In this document: positions 30,831 to 39,440 of the stretch, piece by piece | How the letters are laid out: every line of letters starts with the position of its first letter | How positions within the stretch are numbered: position 1 is the first letter of the stretch | Assembly: GCA_947627215.1 (NCBI GenBank) | Contig: CANQVD010000024.1 | Coordinates: 1 to 54,960, forward strand | Direction: 5' to 3' | Source of the DNA: an uncultured Eisenbergiella sp. | GTDB taxonomy: Bacteria > Bacillota > Clostridia > Lachnospirales > Lachnospiraceae | DNA: 54,960 bases | Program-made: the position numbers and the translations under genes | The notes under the pieces: model-generated | What the model was told of the DNA's origin: nothing | Databases searched by the model: none | The model's input: the letters and a program-made list of their open reading frames with translations, nothing else

Positions 30831-33635
30831 ATGGCAGACGATTTCGGTCTGAAGATTGGACTGGAAGGAGAAAAAGAGTTCAAGAAAGCTCTCTCTGAAA
30901 TTAACCAGTCTTTCAAAGTTATCGGCTCTGAGATGAAGCTGGTTTCCTCGGAATTTGATAAAAACGATACCTCTGTAAAGGCTCTCACCGCTCGGAATCA
31001 GGTGCTGAATAAAGAGATCGAAGCCCAGAAACAGAAAATTGAAACCCTGCGCTCTGCCTTACAGAACGCCGCCGAGTCCTTCGGTGAAAATGATCGCCGT
31101 ACACAGAATTGGCAGATTCAGTTGAATAATGCTCAAGCCGCGCTTAATGGCATGGAGCGGGAACTCGAAAACAATAACAAGGCACTGGAGGATGCAGAGA
31201 ACGGTTTTGACGAAGCGGGAGATGAGGCAGAGAATTTCAGTAAAGAAATAGATAAAGCCGGAGATCAGAGCGAAGATGCTGGAGGCAAGTTTTCTAAACT
31301 TGGAGAGGTTGCAAAAAATGTGGGTAAGGCAATGGCGGCCGCCGTTGCTGCAATTGGCACTGCTGCCATCGCAGCCGGTAAGCAGCTCTGGGATATGTCA
31401 AACGATGTTGCTGAAGTTGGTGACAACATTGATAAGACATCGCAGAAAATCGGTATCAGTGCAGAGGCATATCAAGAGTGGGACTACGTCTTCCGGCGTT
31501 GTGGTTCTGATGTAAACAACCTACAGGCAGGGATGAAAACCCTGTCTACAGTTATTACCGATGCTGGAAATGGATCGGAGACGGCGGCTGAAAAGCTATC
31601 AGCGGTTGGGCTGTCTGTTGAGGAGCTGAATGGGCTATCTCAGGAGCAACAGCTTGAAAAGGTTATCACTGCCTTGCAGGGTATGGGCTCTGGTGCGGAA
31701 AGAACTGCTGCGGCAACTGACCTTCTTGGCAAATCCGCTACTGATATGGCAGCCGTTCTGAACACTTCTGCCGAGGACACAGCGGCACTCCGCCAAGAAG
31801 CGGAAGACTTTGGCATGGTCATGAGCAACGAGGCCGTAGCTGCGGCTGCGACCTTTGAGGACAGCCTTACACGTTTGCAAGATACCATGGGTGGCTTAAA
31901 AAATCGGATGGTCGGTGAATTGCTCCCCGGCATTACGCAAATCATGGATGGGCTGTCAGACCTTGCGGTAGGAAATGATCAGGCGGGCGAAGAAATAAAA
32001 AACGGTGTGACATCCGTTATTGAAACGATCTCCGCTTTGATCCCCCAATTGGTGGACACTGTCAGCATGATTGCGGCGGCGGTGTTAGAAAGTGCGCCGG
32101 GCATTATTCAAGCATTTGCGCAGGGTATTATCGATGCCATTCCAACACTTATCCCCGTTATTACACAGGTTATCGCACAGCTTGTTACAACTCTGCTCGA
32201 ACTGCTGCCGCAAATCATCGACGCCGGTATACAGGTAGTTGTGTCTTTGGTTCAAGGTATTGCGGAGGCTGTTCCTACGCTGATCCCGCAGATCGTCCTT
32301 ATAGTCACACAGATCGTACAAACACTTATCGACAATCTGCCTATGGTGCTTGACGCCGCGCTCCAGCTTATCACTGGGCTTGCCCAGGGACTTCTGGACG
32401 CAATTCCCGTACTGATCGAGGCGCTCCCTCAGATCATCACGAGCATTGTGGGATTTATCATTGGCGCTATCCCGCAGATCATCGACGCTGGGATACAACT
32501 TCTGACCTCGCTGGTAGCGGCTCTGCCGGAGATCATCACCGCCGTGGTCGAAGCGATACCTCAAATCATCGAGGGGCTGGTGACCGCCATCATTGGCAGC
32601 ATTCCCCAGCTTATCGATGCAGGTATCCAGCTACTGACATCGCTGGTGGCTGCGCTGCCGGAGATCATCACGGCCGTAGTCGAGGCTATTCCTCAAATCA
32701 TCGAGGGACTGGTGACCGCCATCATTGGCAGCATTCCCCAGCTTATCGATGCGGGTATCCAGCTACTGACATCGCTTGTGTCTGCTCTTCCGGAGATCAT
32801 CACCGCCGTGGTCGAGGCTATTCCTCAAATCATCGAGGGACTGGTCACCGCTATCCTGGGGAGCATTCCCCAGCTTATTGACGCAGGCGTAAGGCTGCTA
32901 ATCTCGCTGATACAGAATCTGCCCACCATCATCACCACGGTGGTCGGTGCCATTCCGCAGATCATTTCGGGATTGGTGACCGCCATCATCGGCAGTATTC
33001 CACAGATCATCCAAGCTGGCGTGGAACTGCTGACTTCACTCATCAAGAACCTGCCCACCATCATCGTGGAGATCGTCAAGGCGGTCCCTCAGATCATTTC
33101 CGGGCTGGTGTCTGCTTTCGGGCAGGGTGTATCCCAGCTTGCCAATGTGGGCAAGAACCTGGTGCAAGGCCTCTGGAACGGCATCCAGTCCCTTGCATCG
33201 TGGCTTTGGAATAAAGTGTCCGGCTGGATCTCCAGCATTTGGGATGGCATCTGTAACTTCTTCGGCATCCACTCACCCTCGACCGAGATGGCGTGGGTCG
33301 GCAAGATGCTGGTCAAAGGTTTGTCCGGCTCCATTGAGGACAACGGTGATGATGCGGTCAAAGCTGCCGAAGGAATGGCGGATAATATCAATGCTGTGAT
33401 GAATGGACTGGCAAGCGATATGCAGTCTGCCATTCCATCCACTTTCGATTTGGATGCTACAGCCACCGTCGGAGCTGTCACCAGTGGAACCAACGGTTTG
33501 TCTGGTTTTGGTCCTTTGGTGACTGTCCAGCAAATGGTTGTACGAAGCGAGGAAGATATCCGAAAAATCTCTCAGGAACTTTATAACCTTATTCAGACCA
33601 GTTCCCGCGCGCAAGGCCGGTTCACAACAGCATAA
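30831..33635 (+). CDS. Tape measure protein
   Basis: 934 residues. A coiled-coil start (FKKALSEINQSFKVIGSEMK ... LNGMERELENNNKAL) is followed by a TMP core (VGDNIDKTSQKIGISAEAYQEW, LSTVITDAGNGSETAAEKL). The middle, from about residue 390 to 765, is a long hydrophobic region of repeats with IPQLIDAGIQLLTSLV and LPEIITAVVEAIPQIIEGL. The end has NLVQGLWNGIQSLASWLWNKV and FFGIHSPSTEM, the usual terminal motif. It sets tail length; the repeats make length easy to change. Confidence 0.95.
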   Translation: MADDFGLKIGLEGEKEFKKALSEINQSFKVIGSEMKLVSSEFDKNDTSVKALTARNQVLNKEIEAQKQKIETLRSALQNAAESFGENDRRTQNWQIQLNNAQAALNGMERELENNNKALEDAENGFDEAGDEAENFSKEIDKAGDQSEDAGGKFSKLGEVAKNVGKAMAAAVAAIGTAAIAAGKQLWDMSNDVAEVGDNIDKTSQKIGISAEAYQEWDYVFRRCGSDVNNLQAGMKTLSTVITDAGNGSETAAEKLSAVGLSVEELNGLSQEQQLEKVITALQGMGSGAERTAAATDLLGKSATDMAAVLNTSAEDTAALRQEAEDFGMVMSNEAVAAAATFEDSLTRLQDTMGGLKNRMVGELLPGITQIMDGLSDLAVGNDQAGEEIKNGVTSVIETISALIPQLVDTVSMIAAAVLESAPGIIQAFAQGIIDAIPTLIPVITQVIAQLVTTLLELLPQIIDAGIQVVVSLVQGIAEAVPTLIPQIVLIVTQIVQTLIDNLPMVLDAALQLITGLAQGLLDAIPVLIEALPQIITSIVGFIIGAIPQIIDAGIQLLTSLVAALPEIITAVVEAIPQIIEGLVTAIIGSIPQLIDAGIQLLTSLVAALPEIITAVVEAIPQIIEGLVTAIIGSIPQLIDAGIQLLTSLVSALPEIITAVVEAIPQIIEGLVTAILGSIPQLIDAGVRLLISLIQNLPTIITTVVGAIPQIISGLVTAIIGSIPQIIQAGVELLTSLIKNLPTIIVEIVKAVPQIISGLVSAFGQGVSQLANVGKNLVQGLWNGIQSLASWLWNKVSGWISSIWDGICNFFGIHSPSTEMAWVGKMLVKGLSGSIEDNGDDAVKAAEGMADNINAVMNGLASDMQSAIPSTFDLDATATVGAVTSGTNGLSGFGPLVTVQQMVVRSEEDIRKISQELYNLIQTSSRAQGRFTTA
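32460..33119 (+). repeat. Five tandem 132-base repeats within the tape measure gene
   Basis: Units start at 32460, 32592, 32724, 32856 and 32988, each coding 44 residues. Units 2 and 3 are almost identical in DNA, whereas units 4 and 5 have drifted. They keep frame, so unit gain or loss would change tail length by whole 44-residue steps. Confidence 0.9.
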
Positions 33636-33651
33636 CGGAGGTGACTTGCTT

Positions 33652-34422
33652 ATGGGTTTCACCTACAACGATATACACTCAAAAGATATGGGTATCCGGG
33701 CGCGGCTCACTTCTTGGCAGATCAGTGGCAGACTGCGTAATTTTACCGCGACTGTTCCGGGCAAGTACGGTGTAGCGGATTTTGGAGCGGATCTTGACTA
33801 CCGTGAGATCCCAGTCTCCTGCAATATTTTCCCGCGACACACATTTTCGGAATTGGTCAAAACGTTGGATGACATCTCGGAATGGCTCGATCCTACTCAG
33901 GGGCTGCGCCAGCTCATCTTTGATGACGTGCCAGATAGATACTTCATGGCAAGACTCAACGATGCGATGGACTGTGAACGGCTCATTCGTGCGGCAGGCA
34001 GCTTTGATCTTAGGTTTTTCTGCCCAGATCCGTTTGCTTACGCTTTAGAGGATGAAACGTTCACTGTTACAGAAGAAGGTAGTCACACAATAAGACGGGA
34101 AAAAGGCAATGCGGAGTCCTTGCCGATCTATCGCATCACAGGCTCGATCTCCGGCAGCGGCTCTATCACCATCTCCACTAACGGCTCCGCGCTCCGTATC
34201 ACAAATACCAGACTTTCCGAAAATGAAGTGCTGGTTATAGACACAGATAAAATGACAGCGTGGATAGAAAACAGTGGTGGGGCAACGCTCCGAAACGGGC
34301 TGCCATGTCTTGAAGAGTTAAATTTCCCCTCGCTGGTATCCGGAACGAACACAATAGCTGTCACGCTTGATAATGCGAAACTAACAGAAATCAAGATACA
34401 AGCACGGAGCAGATGGAGGTGA
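33652..34422 (+). CDS. Distal tail protein (Dit-like)
   Basis: 256 residues of the siphovirus tail component family: MGFTYNDIHSKDMGIRA, then FGADLDYREIPVSCNIF, LDDISEWLDPTQGLRQLIF and FCPDPFAYALEDETF, followed by a C-terminal galectin-like beta domain (ISGSGSITISTNGSALRI). It forms the hub between tube and baseplate. GGAGG stands 11 bases before the ATG. Confidence 0.9.
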   Translation: MGFTYNDIHSKDMGIRARLTSWQISGRLRNFTATVPGKYGVADFGADLDYREIPVSCNIFPRHTFSELVKTLDDISEWLDPTQGLRQLIFDDVPDRYFMARLNDAMDCERLIRAAGSFDLRFFCPDPFAYALEDETFTVTEEGSHTIRREKGNAESLPIYRITGSISGSGSITISTNGSALRITNTRLSENEVLVIDTDKMTAWIENSGGATLRNGLPCLEELNFPSLVSGTNTIAVTLDNAKLTEIKIQARSRWR

Positions 34423-34426
34423 TCGC

Positions 34427-36952
34427 ATGGCGGTGAAAGTAATATTGAATCAGCAATCAGACTTTACAGGTGAGTTTCCTGCTCATTATGCGAAATCTGG
34501 CTTGTGGCGGTTCAATGAAAACACTGTGGATGATGACAATTGTGTTTCAGACAGCTCTGGCAACGATCGCCGTATGGAAGTAATCAACTGGTCTGGTACC
34601 ACAGCAAATCTCATGAGCGGAGCAATGGGGCGTTATATCAGCATCAACACGCACGACCCATCAACAGAGCAAACCTACTTGAAAGTTACAAATGATGGCA
34701 GCATATTCAAAAATATCGGCGGTCTGATTATATGCGGCGGCTGGATTTGTCCCACGACCTACTCCGTGGGTAACACTTACTGTCCTATTGTGAGCACAAG
34801 AAACGGTCCGGGCAATCCCATTTTTTACATGTCGCTATATAATGGGAGACCGCGGCTTATGTTGTATAACTACGAAGGAAACTTAATCTTAGATAAGTCT
34901 GTGACACCGCCATTTGAATTGCAGAATGCAAAGTGGTATTTTATATCGGCCGTGATTGCACCATCCAATGGGAAGGCTTGCTATGTGGTTGGTAATAAAG
35001 AAACGGGTGAGATTTGGGTATCAGAAGAACTTACCATTGATGGCTATCTGACACGTGTTTGCACGGCGGATATTATCATGGGTATGCTCCAATCTGCTGG
35101 GCAGACCTACTGGTACGCGGGCTGTTTTGATGACTGGTTTCTTGATTGTGATTCACAACTCTCCGTCAATGATTTGGTGACATATTTTCAGTCCTCAATA
35201 TGCGCAAACGGCGGTGACATTGCAAGTAATGTGGATGCCACATCTACTCTGGGCGCGGTCACCTTGCGAAACAATAGGGGTGTATACCCAACCGAGGGTA
35301 CGCTTTATACTGCGGCGACTGAATGCGATCTTTCCGGCACTGGCAGAGTCTCTGTTACCAGCGAGTACACTTCCGGCGTCACATCGGTGAGTGACATTGA
35401 AACAGCTACCAGCGATGACCTTGAGGAATGGTCTGAGTGGGAGGCTGTTCCCTCAGACGGACAGCTTATGTCCCCTAACCGCACATACATCCGCTTTCGG
35501 GTAAAGCTATCCACGACAGATGTTACAAAGACACCAAAAGTGACAGATATCCGGCTTTACGATATTCCAAAATCACCTTATAAGCGGATAGGATATGCAC
35601 GGCCTGTTGTTCTGGATGAAAATGGTGCGTGGGAGGCAGTGTTGGAAAACGCCTTTGATGTTATCCTCATTGGCGAAGTCAATGGAGAGGACACATTATC
35701 CTTCTCCCTACCCTTCCGGGATGAAAAAAGGAAATACATCGCAAATGAGAAGAAAATCCAGATCGTTGACGATGTTTATAAAGTGCGCACAATCACGGAT
35801 GCCAAGGATGCTAACGGCGATGCGATAACAAAGGTGTACGCCGAAGCAGAATTTTACGATTTGGCATTCAGCACCCTTATCGAAGAAAAGGCGTTTGATG
35901 CTGTTAGCGCAAGAGCCGCCATGACTTATGCGCTGAAAAACACAGACTGGCTTGTAGGAACGGTAGGAGTAAACACCTACCGAACGTGGACAAATACAGA
36001 CGACAACGCACTCTCCATGCTCCGTAGCATTGCCGATCTTTACGGCGGTGATCTTGTATTTGATTGCCAGAACCGACTTGTGCATTTGTACCGGGTACAC
36101 GGCAAAGACAGCGGTGCATTGTTTGCGTATAAAAAGAACATGAAATCCATTGAACGCACAGTGGACACAAGAAGTCTTGTTACCCGGCTTTACGCTGTCG
36201 GTGCAAATGGAATGACATTTGCAAGTATCAATGATGGCAAAGAGTATTTGGAGGATCATACCTACACCGAAGATATCCGGGTAGCAAAGCTGGACTGCTC
36301 CTCCTTCACAAACCCATATGAGATGAAAGAGTATGCAGAAATGCGGATGGCTCAGTACAGTACGCCGTCCGTGTCCTATGTGCTTAATGCTATGGATCTG
36401 TCAGTGCTGACCGGCTACGAGCATGAGGCGTGGGAGCTTGGCGACTATGTGCGTGTGGAGGACAGTGAACTTGGCATTTCTGTCACAACTCGCATTGTAC
36501 GCCGTGAATACAACCTACAGGAACCGTGGAATACCGTGCTGGAACTCTCCACCACGCTTAAAAACCTCGGCAACTCTGCAGCTCAATGGGATGCGGTTGC
36601 GGACACCTTGGGGGGATCAGGTACTTCCGATGTCAACGACATGGTGCCATTCAATCACCTACGCAATTCTCGCGCGGATGATGGTCTTGCGTATTGGGTT
36701 AATTCGGGTTTCAGTGTAGATCCTGCAAATGGAGCATCCGGTTACTGCTCTTTTGTGGCAGATGGAAAGCCGGGCAGAACACTGAGTATATCGCAGACCG
36801 TGTATCCGGCTAACCGATCCTGCTATACCATATCTGCGCAGATCGCTTCACAGGACTTACAGAAACTGAGCGATACGTCCAGAGTAGGTATTGAGGTGGA
36901 CATCGAGTATGAGGACGGCAGCGTGGAGAAGAGATTTATTGATTTATTTTAG
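34427..36952 (+). CDS. Tail-associated protein: LamG-like domain plus endopeptidase-tail (Tal) domain
   Basis: 841 residues. Residues 15-235 resemble a LamG/concanavalin-like carbohydrate-binding fold (GLWRFNENTVDDDNCVSDSS, IICGGWICPT). Residues 385-725 carry the prophage Tal hub (ENAFDVILIGEVNGEDTLSF, YAEAEFYDLAF, MLRSIADLYGGDLVFD, TRLYAVGANG, WELGDYVRV). The last 100 residues begin a beta-sandwich (SCYTISAQIAS) that seems to stop halfway. It probably binds the cell envelope and opens the way for DNA entry. Confidence 0.88.
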   Translation: MAVKVILNQQSDFTGEFPAHYAKSGLWRFNENTVDDDNCVSDSSGNDRRMEVINWSGTTANLMSGAMGRYISINTHDPSTEQTYLKVTNDGSIFKNIGGLIICGGWICPTTYSVGNTYCPIVSTRNGPGNPIFYMSLYNGRPRLMLYNYEGNLILDKSVTPPFELQNAKWYFISAVIAPSNGKACYVVGNKETGEIWVSEELTIDGYLTRVCTADIIMGMLQSAGQTYWYAGCFDDWFLDCDSQLSVNDLVTYFQSSICANGGDIASNVDATSTLGAVTLRNNRGVYPTEGTLYTAATECDLSGTGRVSVTSEYTSGVTSVSDIETATSDDLEEWSEWEAVPSDGQLMSPNRTYIRFRVKLSTTDVTKTPKVTDIRLYDIPKSPYKRIGYARPVVLDENGAWEAVLENAFDVILIGEVNGEDTLSFSLPFRDEKRKYIANEKKIQIVDDVYKVRTITDAKDANGDAITKVYAEAEFYDLAFSTLIEEKAFDAVSARAAMTYALKNTDWLVGTVGVNTYRTWTNTDDNALSMLRSIADLYGGDLVFDCQNRLVHLYRVHGKDSGALFAYKKNMKSIERTVDTRSLVTRLYAVGANGMTFASINDGKEYLEDHTYTEDIRVAKLDCSSFTNPYEMKEYAEMRMAQYSTPSVSYVLNAMDLSVLTGYEHEAWELGDYVRVEDSELGISVTTRIVRREYNLQEPWNTVLELSTTLKNLGNSAAQWDAVADTLGGSGTSDVNDMVPFNHLRNSRADDGLAYWVNSGFSVDPANGASGYCSFVADGKPGRTLSISQTVYPANRSCYTISAQIASQDLQKLSDTSRVGIEVDIEYEDGSVEKRFIDLF

Positions 36953-36966
36953 CGGAGGTGGTCTCG

Positions 36967-37164
36967 GTGGAGGCATTTTATAAAATAGCTCAGAAAATCC
37001 CGCCGGAAAACTACTCTATCCGAGTAAAAGCTATCACGGTGCGTTTGTGCATCAGCGACTGTAGTGGACGGATATGGTTTACCGATGTGCTTTTGCAGGA
37101 TGGCTCTATTGCTACTGGATGGGTCGGCAACCCCTCGGAGATAAGGTGGACGCTGGATGGCTAA
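36967..37164 (+). CDS. Small tail protein: second half of a carbohydrate-binding-like module
   Basis: 65 residues: EAFYKIAQKIPPENYSIRVK, then CSGRIWFTDVLLQDGSIATGW. The TDVxLQxG end is that of CBM-like beta-sandwiches in tail proteins. The first half of such a fold stands at the end of the Tal gene, so the two chains may together form one domain. GGAGG stands 8 bases before a GTG at 36967, which I prefer to the GTG at 36958. The end overlaps the next gene. Confidence 0.65.
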   Translation: MEAFYKIAQKIPPENYSIRVKAITVRLCISDCSGRIWFTDVLLQDGSIATGWVGNPSEIRWTLDG

Positions 37165-37810
37165 CCTTTCTTTCGTCCGGCTGTCTGCAACTATCAATAA
37201 GAAAAGCGATATGCGTGTTGTGAGCGTTACTGTAACCCCTACTGTTACTAACTGCTCTGGAACGCTCTGGATTACTGATGTACAGCTACAAGAAGGCCCT
37301 ACTTTAACTGGGTACCTCCCACACACAGAAACATCTCTACAGAAATACCGGGAGGGTGGTGGTGTCAAACCACCAGTATGGTTTAACGGGGTGGTGCGCT
37401 CCGAGGAAACGGTCATCCTGTTTAACTGTGGAAGTACCTCTGCTCCACTTGATATACACATCTATCCCAAAGCTGATATGTCAGACGGCAGCGTATCACT
37501 ATGTCAGGGTGTTGGTGGTCAGCTTGTGGCATTTCCCAACAAAGTAGAAGCAGACGCCGACCTTGCCTTATGCGCTGAAGCAAGAACGTGTACAAAAGAT
37601 GGTGTCTCGGAAAAGAAAGATGGGTTTTACCAGTACAGCGCCGCGTGGGATTCTAAGCATAAAGTTAAGCTGGAATCAGGCAAGACAGCACGGGTGCTTT
37701 TTGAGCTACAGGAGATGCAGGAATATAAGCCTGCTGCAATGACGGGATTCCATTTCCCGACTCCAGATAGTGATGAGCCCTTCATATTAGGTGTTTCCAC
37801 AAAATCATAA
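37157..37810 (+). CDS. Tail protein with carbohydrate-binding-like module
   Basis: 217 residues. Residues 1-60 repeat the half-module of the previous protein (CSGTLWITDVQLQEGPTLTG). The rest (PPVWFNGVVRSEETVILFNCG, IHIYPKADMSDGSVSLCQG, LESGKTARVLFELQEMQ) is beta-rich with several Cys and resembles phage baseplate accessory proteins. It starts at ATG 37157 inside the preceding gene. Host-surface binding is inferred. Confidence 0.7.
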   Translation: MANLSFVRLSATINKKSDMRVVSVTVTPTVTNCSGTLWITDVQLQEGPTLTGYLPHTETSLQKYREGGGVKPPVWFNGVVRSEETVILFNCGSTSAPLDIHIYPKADMSDGSVSLCQGVGGQLVAFPNKVEADADLALCAEARTCTKDGVSEKKDGFYQYSAAWDSKHKVKLESGKTARVLFELQEMQEYKPAAMTGFHFPTPDSDEPFILGVSTKS

Positions 37811-37832
37811 TTCGATAGAAAGGAGGGCTATG

Positions 37833-38738
37833 ATGGCATTTTCCTATGGTTTTTTCGATGCCAAAAACTTAGATAGAATTTATACCGCACAGAATTTCAA
37901 TGACTATCTATCCAGTCTGATCTGCAACGGTATTCATGACAACTATGGGCAATGCTTTGAGATAACAGCGTCCGTTAATGGGTTGTCTGTCACGATTGGA
38001 ACAGGCAAAGCATGGATCAATGGGCATTACTTCATCAATGACAGCCCCTATGTGCTTGATCTAAGTCGGTATGCGGAACAGGCGTTAAGTAAGTATGTGA
38101 TTATTGGAATATGCTGTAACACGGGAGATAATTTCCGTGAGATTTCAATAACAGTTGAACCCGGAGCGGGCGCAGATGCGCCTGAAATTCCCTCGTTCTT
38201 TGAGACCCCAACTGAAACCTACTTAACACTTGCGGCCGTGTATCTGCCGGCGGGTGTAGCTGCCTTGTCGAGCGATAACATTGTGGATTACCGAGATGAT
38301 GCAAGTAAGTGCGGTTATGTTAAATGCATCCTTGGCAAATGCGGTGTTACAGAGTTGCAGGCTGCTTTTTCCGAGCTTGAAAGTAGTCTGTCCATGCTGG
38401 AGATGCAGTTAAACAGCCTCTCTGAAACAGTCGATACATTCATCAACAGTGGTGGTGGCGGGGGTGGTGGGGACTGTAATTGCGGACCCAAGTTAGATGC
38501 CTTGGAAGACCGCATCGCTGCATTAGAGGACTTTGCGGCAAAGGGCGGCTTCGTTGGTCCCGGCCCTGCACCCGGTCCCGGTCCCGGTACTGGTGGTGAC
38601 GGTCCTAATGTATGGTTTGGTACAGCTATTTACGGTACGATCGCTACCATGGACTATGTTGCCGCCGCAATTTATGGCGTCCGAGCAGTTATGGGAGTAC
38701 TGCAAACCTTGAACGAGTATACGATGGAGGAGGATTGA
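37833..38738 (+). CDS. Baseplate/receptor-binding protein with Gly-rich hinges
   Basis: 301 residues. The N-terminal domain (MAFSYGFFDAKNLDRIYTA, VTIGTGKAWINGHYF, AVYLPAGVAALSSDNIVDYRDD) is a widespread phage baseplate attachment fold. A coiled coil (ELESSLSMLEMQLNSLSETV) is followed by a run of eight Gly, a second short coil (LDALEDRIAALEDF) and a Pro-Gly hinge (GPGPAPGPGPG). The C-terminal knob of 50 residues (VWFGTAIYGTIATMDYVAA) is unlike known fibres to me. The trimeric coil-hinge plan fits a receptor-binding arm. ATG 37833 gives the better distance to AAGGAGG. Confidence 0.75.
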   Translation: MAFSYGFFDAKNLDRIYTAQNFNDYLSSLICNGIHDNYGQCFEITASVNGLSVTIGTGKAWINGHYFINDSPYVLDLSRYAEQALSKYVIIGICCNTGDNFREISITVEPGAGADAPEIPSFFETPTETYLTLAAVYLPAGVAALSSDNIVDYRDDASKCGYVKCILGKCGVTELQAAFSELESSLSMLEMQLNSLSETVDTFINSGGGGGGGDCNCGPKLDALEDRIAALEDFAAKGGFVGPGPAPGPGPGTGGDGPNVWFGTAIYGTIATMDYVAAAIYGVRAVMGVLQTLNEYTMEED

Positions 38739-38740
38739 TT

Positions 38741-39418
38741 ATGGCGATCCAGACAAAAATGACAGAATATAAGCAAGGTGAGGAAGGCTATTCGGCCATG
38801 GTTAAGGACATCACATCTCTTTTTGATTGGGATAGCACTGAAGAAAACGAAACCAACACCAATACCAGTTTCAAAAAGAACTGTGGGGACGGTAATGGGT
38901 ATGTTGGACTCAGAATCGAAAAAGGTAGCCAATGGCCGGGTGTTTCGCTAATTTGTGGCAATGGAAGTGCCAATTATAGCACCAATATCAATAGTAGTAG
39001 TGGTAATGGTAGTAGTAGTAGATATGTGGCGTATGCGTATAATGCGAATGTGCTGGCTTTTTGCGGTGCGCAGGGTCAGTTACCTTGGACACAGTACACG
39101 TATACTTTTTTTAGCGGAATATCTACAAGCAAAAACATCAAAACAAATAAAACTGGTTATTGTTGCTTTGGTGGGGATTACAGTGGTTCCCGTTTCTATT
39201 CCGAAGAAAACTATGCAGCTGAGTATGTATCAATAACTGTGAGATCGAATTGTACGATAGCTGCCGCTATTCCCCTGCACAATCCCTCTGCCGCCGTAAT
39301 CTCTAATGATGCGCTTTTGCTGACAGCATTGCCCGACACCAAGTATGCGTGCTTAGAAGACGTGACATTTAATGGTACAAGGTACACACGGCTTGGTATG
39401 ATTCTCGTACCAGCTTAA
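38741..39418 (+). CDS. Probable tail fibre tip protein with Ser/Asn-rich repeat
   Basis: 225 residues, starting MAIQTKMTEYKQGEEGYSAM, rich in Ser, Asn, Gly and Tyr. Residues 75-95 (NYSTNINSSSGNGSSSRY) are coded by a run of AGT/GGT/AAT triplets. The C-terminus (NPSAAVISNDALLLTALPD ... TRLGMILVPA) looks conserved. It follows the baseplate arm gene by two bases with GGAGGATTGATT ahead. Receptor recognition is inferred from position and composition. Confidence 0.6.
   Translation: MAIQTKMTEYKQGEEGYSAMVKDITSLFDWDSTEENETNTNTSFKKNCGDGNGYVGLRIEKGSQWPGVSLICGNGSANYSTNINSSSGNGSSSRYVAYAYNANVLAFCGAQGQLPWTQYTYTFFSGISTSKNIKTNKTGYCCFGGDYSGSRFYSEENYAAEYVSITVRSNCTIAAAIPLHNPSAAVISNDALLLTALPDTKYACLEDVTFNGTRYTRLGMILVPA
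38993..39019 (+). repeat. AGT-type triplet repeat in the fibre gene
   Basis: Nine triplets, AGT x3, GGT, AAT, GGT, AGT x3, read as Ser-Ser-Ser-Gly-Asn-Gly-Ser-Ser-Ser. The run is in frame, so slippage would change loop length without breaking the gene. Confidence 0.7.
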
Positions 39419-39440
39419 AATTTAGAAAGAGGTGTTTAGT

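Noticed and set aside
32460-33119. CRISPR array
   Set aside because: Repeats are tandem without spacers and lie in the tape measure reading frame.
38960-39030. Diversity-generating retroelement variable region
   Set aside because: No reverse transcriptase, template repeat or Avd gene in the window; the variation is a triplet run.
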